This document shows, in pieces, positions 1 through 6,466 of a stretch of 8,927 bases of DNA (the stretch's first letter is position 1; the number at the start of each line of letters is the position of its first letter). The notes under the pieces are model-generated. The model was not told where the DNA came from, ran no database searches, and saw only the letters and a program-made list of their open reading frames with translations. Position numbers and translations under genes: made by a program. Source of the DNA: Pirellulales bacterium (GTDB lineage Bacteria > Planctomycetota > Planctomycetia > Pirellulales > JAICIG01); contig JAICIG010000335.1 in assembly GCA_025924495.1 (NCBI GenBank), positions 1 to 8,927 on the forward strand, read 5' to 3'.

Positions 1-1715
1 CCATCCGCGCTAGCCGCCAGCGAAACGACCGGCGCGCCGTGCGCGATGCTGCGAATTGCCGCGCCATCGGCCAAATTCCAAACACGCACGCTGCCATCGG
101 CTGATGCCGAGATGACCTGGCCTGCCGGCGCCAGCACGACTAGCGCGGTCACGGGCCCCGTGTGGCCCGCTAGGGTGCGGACTTCTTTGCCGTCTGCCGC
201 CGTCCATTGCTTCACGGCATTGTCATTGCCCCCGGAGACGATTTGCGTCGCATCGGGGCTGAACGCCACGCCGCGTACTTCAGCCGCATGCCCTTGGCAA
301 AGCGCGATCTGCTTGCCGTCGCCTGCGGTCCAGACTCGGACCGTCTTGTCATCGCTGGCCGTCGCCAGACGTCCGCTGTCGGCCGACCAGGCGACGAAAT
401 TAACGGGCGCCGTATGTCCTGAGAGCGTGGCGACCGTTTGTCCATTCGCCAGGTTCCACACTCTTACGCTGTTGTCAGCGCTGGCGGTTGCGACCAGTTG
501 TCCATTAGGACTGACGGCGACCGCACGGATCGGCTGGCCGTGGCCTGCCAAGAGGCGTGCCGCGACGAGCGGCAGTTGCCAAATGCGTACTGTGCCGTCT
601 GCTCCGGACGAGGCCAGTTGCTGACCATTCGGATGGAACGCCAAACTGGCGACCGCGCCAGCGTGGCCGGCGATTGCAAACCGATCAGCGCTGTCTCCCG
701 TGCCCCACAACTGAATGCCGCCGGCGGCATTGCCGGCCGCAGTCGTGGAATTGTCGGGACTCAGCGCAACCGACGAAACCGGCCCAGGAGAAGGGGCGAA
801 GGTGCGAATTGGCTTGGCCGCGGCATCGTGCAGTACGACGGCGCCATCGACGCTGCCCGCCACGATCAGATTGCCGTCGTTCGAGATCGCCGCGGCCGCG
901 CCTTCCGCAGGCAGTTGAGCAAGCGATCGCGGCGCGACGGGCAATTGCCACCAGCGCAGGCTGCCATCGGCGCTGGTCGTGGCCAGGAGTTGGTTGTTGG
1001 GATGATAGGCCAGCCCGGTAACGGCGCCTCCGGGCGCGTTCAACTCGCCTTGCGCCGCGCCGTCGGCTGGGTTCCACAGGCGGACCGTTCCGCCAGCGTC
1101 GGCAGTCGCCACTTGCTGGTTGTCTTTGCGATATGCGACTCGACTAAGCGGCGCGGCGTGGCCTTCGAGCGAGCGAACCAGTTTGCCGTCGGCGCGCTGC
1201 CATAACTTGGCTGTGCGGTCGAGACTGCCGGACAAAATAAGATTGCCATCGGGACTGATCGCCACCGAAGGCACTTCGCCCATGTGGCCTGTGAGCTCGG
1301 CCGCTGGATCAGGCCGGATCATGCTCCACAACTTGATGGTATTGTCGCGCGAGCCCGACGCCAGGCTGAGCCCATCGCGGCTAATGGCCAGCGTGAAGAC
1401 TTGCTGCTGATGGCCGGTGAGCGTGCGCAACTCGCGTCCCGTGGCGACATCCCACAGTTTGAGCGTGTTATCGTAGCTGCTGGTGACTGCGATCTTTCCG
1501 CTAGGCGAAAAGGCAACGCCGCTGAGCGCTTGCGCGTGGCCTGTCAGCATCTTCGGCGGACCACTGGGCTGTGGTACAGCCTGCTGTTGCGCATGAACAA
1601 CGCACGGCGCTGTTAGAATCAGCCACGCGGCCAGCCAGCTTCGAAGCCCTCGATGCCGCGGAGCAGACGTCGAGGAATTGAGCGTATCAGAACGGGCGCC
1701 GTGCAAATCGAGCAT
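1..1715 (-). CDS. Secreted WD40-repeat beta-propeller protein, C-terminus cut by the window edge
   Basis: The reading frame is open from the ATG at 1715 to the left edge, giving 571 codons with no stop. Residues 1-42 form a long signal peptide: an Arg/His-rich stretch, a hydrophobic core around 27-40, and a Val-His-Ala site before a Gln run. Twelve complete WD40 repeats of about 42 residues follow (residues 59-558), and a thirteenth begins at 559. Repeats 1-3 and 8-12 show the family pattern: Gly-His at the start, a central S-x-D-G or D-N turn, and a closing Leu-Trp or Val-Trp. Repeats 5-7 lack the Gly-His, and repeat 6 has no Trp. The start is firm: the only in-frame codons back to the TAA at 1776-1778 contain no other start, and GAGG lies 7 bases upstream. 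WD40 propellers are protein-interaction scaffolds, and no catalytic domain is visible. It lies 186 bases after the PPC gene and is probably co-transcribed with it. The partner it binds cannot be told from sequence. Confidence 0.93.
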   Translation of the reverse strand, partial: MLDLHGARSDTLNSSTSAPRHRGLRSWLAAWLILTAPCVVHAQQQAVPQPSGPPKMLTGHAQALSGVAFSPSGKIAVTSSYDNTLKLWDVATGRELRTLTGHQQQVFTLAISRDGLSLASGSRDNTIKLWSMIRPDPAAELTGHMGEVPSVAISPDGNLILSGSLDRTAKLWQRADGKLVRSLEGHAAPLSRVAYRKDNQQVATADAGGTVRLWNPADGAAQGELNAPGGAVTGLAYHPNNQLLATTSADGSLRWWQLPVAPRSLAQLPAEGAAAAISNDGNLIVAGSVDGAVVLHDAAAKPIRTFAPSPGPVSSVALSPDNSTTAAGNAAGGIQLWGTGDSADRFAIAGHAGAVASLAFHPNGQQLASSGADGTVRIWQLPLVAARLLAGHGQPIRAVAVSPNGQLVATASADNSVRVWNLANGQTVATLSGHTAPVNFVAWSADSGRLATASDDKTVRVWTAGDGKQIALCQGHAAEVRGVAFSPDATQIVSGGNDNAVKQWTAADGKEVRTLAGHTGPVTALVVLAPAGQVISASADGSVRVWNLADGAAIRSIAHGAPVVSLAASAD

Positions 1716-1722
1716 GCTTGAG

Positions 1723-1726
1723 CCTC
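1723..1726 (-). promoter_or_regulatory. Ribosome binding site of the WD40 gene
   Basis: GAGG on the minus strand lies 7 bases before the ATG at 1715. It supports that start, which is also the only ATG, GTG or TTG upstream of the signal peptide before an in-frame stop. Confidence 0.55.
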
Positions 1727-1852
1727 GGTAGTAACCTCTTGCGCCCCTCTCGACATCTTGCGACTCGGCCAGGACTTAAACGTCCCAGAAGATTCGCCTC
1801 AACGTCTGTTGGCGACGCCGTCTCACCAGCCTAGTTGGCGATCGCATTTTGA

Positions 1853-1870
1853 GCCAGCAAATCGGCTGGC
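1853..1870. repeat. Small perfect hairpin between the PPC and WD40 genes
   Basis: GCCAGC and GCTGGC form a 6-base-pair stem around a 6-base loop, starting about 30 bases past the PPC stop codon. No T-run follows on the minus strand, so it does not qualify as a rho-independent terminator. It could stabilise an mRNA end or be chance in GC-rich DNA. Confidence 0.25.
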
Positions 1871-1901
1871 GAAGCACGTGATTGGCAAACCGCCGATCGG
1901 C

Positions 1902-4900
1902 CTATTTTTTGTCGCCCTGCTCTGGCTTGGCGACCTCGATCACGACGTCTTGCGCGAGCGTTTGAGTCTGCTTGTTGAGTTTCGACGTGGCCGTCAGCGT
2001 CAACAGATGCTTGCCCGGGTCGGCGTTGGCGGCGATTTCGATGACGAGCCTGGTCTCATTCTGCTTGGCCGGAACCGCCGCAGCAGCGGCCTTCAGCCCT
2101 TTGACGCCCTTTGGCACGGCGACGGCAATCTGCACCTGATCTTCGTAGCCATACAGCCGGGTAATTTCGATCGGCAGTTCCGCCTTCTCTCCCGGCTTCA
2201 GCGGTTTTTCAGGAGCTGAAATCGAAAGTTTTAACGGCGACTGCGTTACCATCAGTGTGACAGAATTGGACGGAAAGCCGATATTCACGTTCTTGGGCCT
2301 GGCCGCGTCGGCAGCCTGTTTAGCGGCCTTTTCCGCGGCCGCCTTGGCCTTTTCCGCCGCTTTAGCGCGAGTCTCCGCGTCGGCGACTGCTTTTTCCGCG
2401 GCAGCTTGTTGCTGTTCCTTGGCCGCTTCTTCGGCGGCGGCCTGCTGAGCGGCCTTATCTGCTTTGGCTTGCGTCTCGGCAGTTTCGGAGACGGCCGACT
2501 CCGCATCGGTCAATTGTTTTTCAGCTTCGTTTACGCTCTTGATGAGTTCTTCGTTGTTCGGATCGTCTTCCAGGGCCTTCTTCGCTGCTTCGACGTCTTG
2601 AACGGCCGACTTCATGGCCGTTTCCGCCTCCTGATGGGCGTCGGCGGCATCCTCAGCGGCTTGTTTAGCCTGCCTGGCCTTTTCCGCGGCCGCGGCGGCC
2701 AACTTATCCGCCTCCTTCTTCGCTTCCGTGGCGGCTTTGAAGGTTTTAGCGAGTTCTGAGGCGAGTTGATTCAATTCGTCCTTGCGTTTTTCCGCCGCCG
2801 TTGCGGCCTCGGGGTTGCGCCGGTAGTTGTGTTTGGCCGTGCCGCGCAAGTAGAAACTGAAGCTTCCTAAGGGAGCATTGGCAGGAATCGTGAATGTCAA
2901 CTTGCCATCTTTCGCCTTGCCGTCGAGCGTCAAGTTATTGGCGCGCTGAAATCCCTTCGGCAGATCGGAGATGGTCAATTGCACCGGGCCTTGGAAATCG
3001 CCATGCCGCTTGATCGAAAGCGGAATCTCCACCTGGCCGCCGCGGCACATTTCGAACGTACCGCTCGGACTTGCTTCAACGTAAAAAGGCGCCTGCTCGA
3101 CGTCGCTGATCGACAGCGCGAGTTCTGCACTCAAACGCGAATGCGTGCTCGCCTGGCGCTGCTGGCCGGGCCAGACGATCGAAGCCGCACGCGCTACGTG
3201 AGCGACCTCGGCGTCGCCCACTTTCGCTCGCCCCACTAACCGCAAGGCGCCAAATTGCGATGCAGGAGCATCCTCCGCCGCTACGAGCACCAGCGACGCC
3301 GTCGTGCGCCCGGACGAAATAACCGCTGGCTGCGCCGAGACGCCAGCAGGCAAGTCTTCGGCCGTGACGATGATTTCGCCGTCAAAACCGTCACGGCGGA
3401 ATGCGACCAGATCGATCAGCTCAGTTCCGCCTTTGCGCAGGAACAAACTCCACACGACTGCGTTCTGCTGGTTGGCGTTGGGCTGCGAACCGGAAAACTT
3501 CGGGATTGCCACCAGGCGAAAATCGGGTTGCTCCCGCCGAATCGCCAGCCGATAGACAAAGCGAGGATCGCCGCGCGAACCAAAATACAGATCGCGAAGC
3601 AGCACTCGATACGTGCCGTCGGCGGGCGCGCTAAAGCGATAGACCGGGTCGTCATGGCGCGCATTAAAATCGGCGCCGCCAATCTGGTCGCCGACATCAT
3701 CCTCGCTCTTCAGTTCCTTGATTTGCTGTTTGCCCTGCTTGTCGGCAGTGACCTGCTCGATGAGCAGAAATGGGTCAGCGATGGAACCTTGACGTTGCGA
3801 GATCACTTCAATGACGTACTTCTCCCCTCGCTTGGCGTCAAATGTGAACCAATCCTGGTCTCCCTGCGGATAGAATTGTCCGACGCATTCGCAAGGCGCC
3901 GTCACTTTTTGTGACTTGTCGGCTTCGTTATTCGGTTCCTGTTCGATGACCAGCGGCGCCGAGGCAAAGCCCATCAACACTGGCTCAGCATCGCCTTGCG
4001 ACGTTTTCAACCGATACGCAAACGCGTCGATGCCTGACTCGGCCGGCTCGATCAAAGTCGCCGCCGGCAGGCTTTCGGCCGCCGGTCCAGCCGGAAAATC
4101 GATCTCGGCGTCGATGACTTCCAGCGGTTTGCCGTCGATCAGGAGGTCCGGCGCCGGCTTGCTTCCAGACAAATTCCGTCCATAAACCTGGTACTTTGCC
4201 TTGCTGCCGGCGAGGCCCGCGGGCGGAAAAACGAAGTCGACGCGAGGTTTTGTGCTCAGCGAGAGACGATAGGCGTATTCGTCGCCTCCGCCATAGACGA
4301 AGTCGTGAACTTTCACCGTATAAGCGCCGTCGGCTGGAACGGTGAAGTCGAGCAGCGTGTCGCGCGAGCTGCCGTCGTACTTACGCGCCAGCTCGTGTCC
4401 GCTGGCATCGAACAGGGCCAGAGCGGCGTCGACCCGCGAATCGAGCGGGCGCGCCCGGCACTCGATCAGAACGCGTTGTCCTGCCTTGCCCGCAAAACGG
4501 AAACAGTCCACATCGCCGCTGCGATTCGAACGGCCGTTCACCACCGAATCGAGCGGAACTTCTTGGGCCTTATCCAACGTCTCATTTGGCTCCTGTTCCA
4601 AGGCTTCCGTCAGGTTGCCCACGGCAAACATGCGCGGGTTCGAAACGCCATACTTGCCGACCGCGCGGACTTCGTAGATGCCTGGCGGAACATCCGAGGC
4701 AATTTGAATCGCGAACTGATTCGGGATTGCCTGCGGCCCCGTCTCAAACTCGGCAGGCGGTCGTCGCTTCGGCTCTCCAGCGATGCCCGGATGGGAGAAT
4801 TGCAACCGGACCGCTTCGTCAAGATCGGAACCAGCGATCGTTGCCTCGACGGTCTCGCCTTGACGGCCGCCCGGCGGAAAAATACTCGTTAACCGTGCAA

Positions 4901-5021
4901 CTGGAAGCTGGGCGTGGGAGCAATTCGCAACACCGACCCACGTCGCAATGGCCAGCGTGGTCGGGACGAGCCAGGTTCGCATACGAATCGCTGAGCGCAA
5001 ACATCGTAGGCTGGTCTGCAT
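1902..5021 (-). CDS. Secreted protein with two PPC domains and a long coiled coil
   Basis: This exported protein has about 1039 residues. Residues 1-37 form a signal peptide (Arg-rich start, hydrophobic core about 17-32, Ser-His-Ala before Gln38). Next comes an IPT/Ig-like segment beginning with an IFPPGG motif, then a first PPC (bacterial pre-peptidase C-terminal) domain at about 142-252, opening with EQEPNE and carrying GDVDCF at 169-174. A second FPPAG Ig-like segment starts near 255. A second PPC domain at about 360-490 opens with EQEPNNE and carries GDQDWF at 387-392. Further beta-rich segments follow, then an Ala/Lys/Glu/Gln coiled coil at about 736-907, and a final Ig-like domain. No protease or other catalytic motif is visible. 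The frame opens upstream to an ATG at 5156, but I chose 5021 because AAGGCGG precedes it at the right distance and the signal peptide follows directly. PPC domains usually assist secreted enzymes; here they probably serve binding or surface display, which is inference. Confidence 0.93.
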   Translation of the reverse strand: MQTSLRCLRSAIRMRTWLVPTTLAIATWVGVANCSHAQLPVARLTSIFPPGGRQGETVEATIAGSDLDEAVRLQFSHPGIAGEPKRRPPAEFETGPQAIPNQFAIQIASDVPPGIYEVRAVGKYGVSNPRMFAVGNLTEALEQEPNETLDKAQEVPLDSVVNGRSNRSGDVDCFRFAGKAGQRVLIECRARPLDSRVDAALALFDASGHELARKYDGSSRDTLLDFTVPADGAYTVKVHDFVYGGGDEYAYRLSLSTKPRVDFVFPPAGLAGSKAKYQVYGRNLSGSKPAPDLLIDGKPLEVIDAEIDFPAGPAAESLPAATLIEPAESGIDAFAYRLKTSQGDAEPVLMGFASAPLVIEQEPNNEADKSQKVTAPCECVGQFYPQGDQDWFTFDAKRGEKYVIEVISQRQGSIADPFLLIEQVTADKQGKQQIKELKSEDDVGDQIGGADFNARHDDPVYRFSAPADGTYRVLLRDLYFGSRGDPRFVYRLAIRREQPDFRLVAIPKFSGSQPNANQQNAVVWSLFLRKGGTELIDLVAFRRDGFDGEIIVTAEDLPAGVSAQPAVISSGRTTASLVLVAAEDAPASQFGALRLVGRAKVGDAEVAHVARAASIVWPGQQRQASTHSRLSAELALSISDVEQAPFYVEASPSGTFEMCRGGQVEIPLSIKRHGDFQGPVQLTISDLPKGFQRANNLTLDGKAKDGKLTFTIPANAPLGSFSFYLRGTAKHNYRRNPEAATAAEKRKDELNQLASELAKTFKAATEAKKEADKLAAAAAEKARQAKQAAEDAADAHQEAETAMKSAVQDVEAAKKALEDDPNNEELIKSVNEAEKQLTDAESAVSETAETQAKADKAAQQAAAEEAAKEQQQAAAEKAVADAETRAKAAEKAKAAAEKAAKQAADAARPKNVNIGFPSNSVTLMVTQSPLKLSISAPEKPLKPGEKAELPIEITRLYGYEDQVQIAVAVPKGVKGLKAAAAAVPAKQNETRLVIEIAANADPGKHLLTLTATSKLNKQTQTLAQDVVIEVAKPEQGDKK
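2325..2693 (-). repeat. Direct repeat of 18 bases inside the coiled-coil coding region
   Basis: GGCCTTTTCCGCGGCCGC (plus-strand reading) occurs at 2325-2342 and again at 2676-2693. A shorter near copy, GGCCTTTTCCGCCGCT, lies at 2346-2361. On the coding strand the copies encode Ala-Ala-Glu-Lys-Ala type segments of the coiled coil. The exact match over 18 bases, including silent positions, hints that the coiled coil grew by internal duplication, although strong Ala/Glu/Lys codon bias could also produce it. Confidence 0.6.
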
Positions 5022-5027
5022 AGTAAT

Positions 5028-5034
5028 CCGCCTT
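5028..5034 (-). promoter_or_regulatory. Ribosome binding site deciding the PPC gene start
   Basis: AAGGCGG on the minus strand places its AAGG core 9 bases before the ATG at 5021. Neither the upstream in-frame ATG at 5156 nor the downstream one at 4982 has a comparable site. A start at 5156 would also bury the signal peptide behind 45 Arg-rich residues. Confidence 0.6.
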
Positions 5035-5351
5035 GATCTAGCGATCGAATCTAAGGTCAGGAGAGTCGGTCTCGATGAAACGCGGGCTCGTCGCCAACTG
5101 ACTTCCGGCTCTGGGCCGAGCTGTCGAATGGCGGTTGCCAGCCGGTCGAAAAGCACTGCAACGGGTCATTGATGATTCCCGCGTGCCAAAAATCTTCCTG
5201 GAACGACGGTCAAGCAACCAGCGGCCGCCGATTGCCAAAGGCAGGGCCTCGCCCACAATCCACGATTTTCTCATCTCCGGCCCATCCATGCAAGTTGATG
5301 AGTCAGAAACTCCATGGCTCCGAAGAAGTCAGCGACCGACGACGGGGGCAT

Positions 5352-5387
5352 ACGGCCGGGAGGCCTCGCCTATACTTTGCCGGCCGT
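5352..5387. repeat. Inverted repeat downstream of the NTPase gene
   Basis: ACGGCCGG at 5352-5359 pairs perfectly with CCGGCCGT at 5380-5387 around a 20-base loop. It starts about 48 bases past the NTPase stop. The stem is very GC-rich but is not followed by a T-run on the minus strand. It may be a terminator-like or mRNA-stabilising hairpin, or a protein-binding site in front of the PPC gene; the sequence does not decide. Confidence 0.4.
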
Positions 5388-5434
5388 CCAAAGTGCGCCG
5401 CGGAGCTAGCTCACGGTCTTGCGTCCCGGCATAC

Positions 5435-6466
5435 TCAGACGCTGAATTTGATGTTCAGGATGTCACCGTCGCGAATGATGTAGTCCTTGGGCTCCTGGCG
5501 GACCAGGTTAGCAGCCTTGATTTCCCGTTCGCCGCCGAGACGAATCAGATCATCGCACTGCATTGTTTCGGCTCGAATGAAGCCGCGGGCAAGATCGGTA
5601 TGAATATTTCCGGCCGCTTCCAGGGCGGTACCCCCTTTGCGCAGCATCCAGGTGCGAACTTCTTTCTCGCCGGCGGTGAAGTAAAGCATTTGTCCCGAGG
5701 CGTCCATGATCGCCCGGATCACCTCATCGCGGCGCGAGCCGGTCAAACCCATCTCGCGTTCGAAATCGGCGCGATCCGCCTCGCTCATGCGAGACAACTC
5801 GCGTTCCAGGCCGACGCGCACAGCGAGCATCGGCGGATGCTCTTCGGAGCCGGCTTGCGATAGTTCTTCCAAACCTTCGGCATCGTCGGCGGCATTGATG
5901 ATGACGAGCATCGGCTTTTCCGTCAGCAGTCGAAAGCTGCGGGTGGCCTTGAGCTCTTCTTCGTTCATGTTGGCCGCAGCCAGCGGCTTGCCCGACTCGA
6001 GCGCAGTTTGTACACGCTCGAGCGCGGCCAATTCAGCCTGCTCCTGCTCGCGATTGGGTCGCGGCTTCTTGACGCTTTCACGCAGCCGCTCGATACGACC
6101 GGAAACGATTTCCATGTCAGCCAGCAATAAGTCTTCGCGAAAACTGGCCAGATCGGCCTGCGCGTCGGCGCCGCCGAAGCCAGCGACGACCAACACCAGG
6201 CAACCGGCTTCGCGTATCTGGCCCAATCGAGCAGGGTTGCCTTCGTGGGTGCGACTCAAACCCGGCGTATCGACCAATTCCAACGCTGCCAGCGTGATTT
6301 TCTTGGGGCGGTAAACATCGCAGAGCGGCTGGACTCGCTGATCGGGAACAGGCGCCATGGCGCTTTGCCCGACGTGGGCCTGCGCAGGGTCGTGCGCAAC
6401 TCCGGTCAGCCACTCAAATAACGTACTTTTGCCCGATCCCTGATACCCGACCAACCCAATTTTCAT
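5435..6466 (-). CDS. YchF/OLA1-related P-loop NTPase with DUF933 (TGS-like) C-terminal domain
   Basis: The 343-residue protein is close in length to the usual 363 or so of YchF. A Walker A motif, GYQGSGKST, lies at residues 7-15 and DTPGL (G3) at 66-70. A helical, charged insert at about 115-170 matches the YchF helical domain, and NAAD at 191-194 sits where the family has its NxxE base-recognition motif. The last 85 residues match the DUF933/TGS domain, with hallmarks YFTAGEKEVRTW (262-273), AAGNIHTDLARGFIRAE (284-300) and KDYIIRDGD (327-335). YchF/OLA1 proteins are cytosolic NTPases that bind ribosomes and can prefer ATP. Here the switch I motif NYPFCTIEPN is missing and DIAGL is DTPGL, so this looks like a divergent paralogue and I give no ychF symbol. 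Its ATG overlaps the upstream stop as ATGA, with no strong ribosome binding site, so translation is probably coupled to the transglutaminase gene. Confidence 0.9.
   Translation of the reverse strand: MKIGLVGYQGSGKSTLFEWLTGVAHDPAQAHVGQSAMAPVPDQRVQPLCDVYRPKKITLAALELVDTPGLSRTHEGNPARLGQIREAGCLVLVVAGFGGADAQADLASFREDLLLADMEIVSGRIERLRESVKKPRPNREQEQAELAALERVQTALESGKPLAAANMNEEELKATRSFRLLTEKPMLVIINAADDAEGLEELSQAGSEEHPPMLAVRVGLERELSRMSEADRADFEREMGLTGSRRDEVIRAIMDASGQMLYFTAGEKEVRTWMLRKGGTALEAAGNIHTDLARGFIRAETMQCDDLIRLGGEREIKAANLVRQEPKDYIIRDGDILNIKFSV

Larger units (their letters stand above)
5022..5434. other. 413-base gap between the NTPase and PPC genes
   Basis: No convincing gene, RNA or mobile element is visible here. 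The gap should hold the promoter of the PPC gene and the transcript end of the transglutaminase/NTPase unit. I could not find a well-matched -35/-10 pair: TTGACC around 5190-5215 on the minus strand has no good -10 partner. The only structured element is an inverted repeat at 5352-5387, plus a short palindrome GAGCTAGCTC at 5403-5412. A minus-strand frame of 83 codons (5289-5038) is open but Arg-rich and has no ribosome binding site, so I do not call it a gene. Confidence 0.6.

Noticed and set aside
438..1205. Plus-strand open frame of 255 codons, with a second of 192 codons at 46-624
   Set aside because: Both lie antisense to the WD40 repeats, whose minus-strand reading gives a clear periodic family match. 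The plus-strand products are Arg- or Ala/Ser-rich with no recognisable motif, as expected for shadows of GC-rich genes.
1774..1802. Promoter-like pair TTGAGG, 17 bases, TTAAGT on the minus strand before the WD40 gene
   Set aside because: The spacing is ideal, but the hexamers match the sigma-70 consensus at only 4 of 6 and 3 of 6 positions, which is easily reached by chance.
1892..1901. Palindrome GCCGATCGGC just after the PPC stop codon, considered as a terminator
   Set aside because: It has no loop and no following T-run on the minus strand; the A/T run beside it lies upstream, within the stop codon and the last Lys codons.
4950..4990. Possible lipoprotein signal at Cys34 of the PPC protein signal peptide
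   Set aside because: The residues before the Cys (Val-Ala-Asn) do not fit a lipobox, which needs Gly, Ala or Ser at the last position; the Ser-His-Ala site just after fits ordinary signal peptidase cleavage.
5022..5156. Upstream extension of the PPC protein to the ATG at 5156
   Set aside because: The added 45 residues are Arg-rich, would precede the signal peptide and have no family resemblance; the ATG at 5021 has a good ribosome binding site.
5038..5289. Minus-strand open frame of 83 codons in the gap before the PPC gene
   Set aside because: It has the right strand and ends 16 bases before the PPC start, but it has no ribosome binding site, signal peptide or recognisable motif, and its Arg-rich make-up looks like random GC-rich sequence. 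Conservation in relatives could overturn this.
5135..5863. Plus-strand open frame of 242 codons running from the gap into the NTPase gene
   Set aside because: Most of it is antisense to the conserved DUF933 region of the NTPase. It has no recognisable domain.
5706..6314. Plus-strand Ser-rich open frame of 202 codons
   Set aside because: It is wholly antisense to the YchF-like gene, and its Ser/Arg richness is the expected complement of that gene's codon use.
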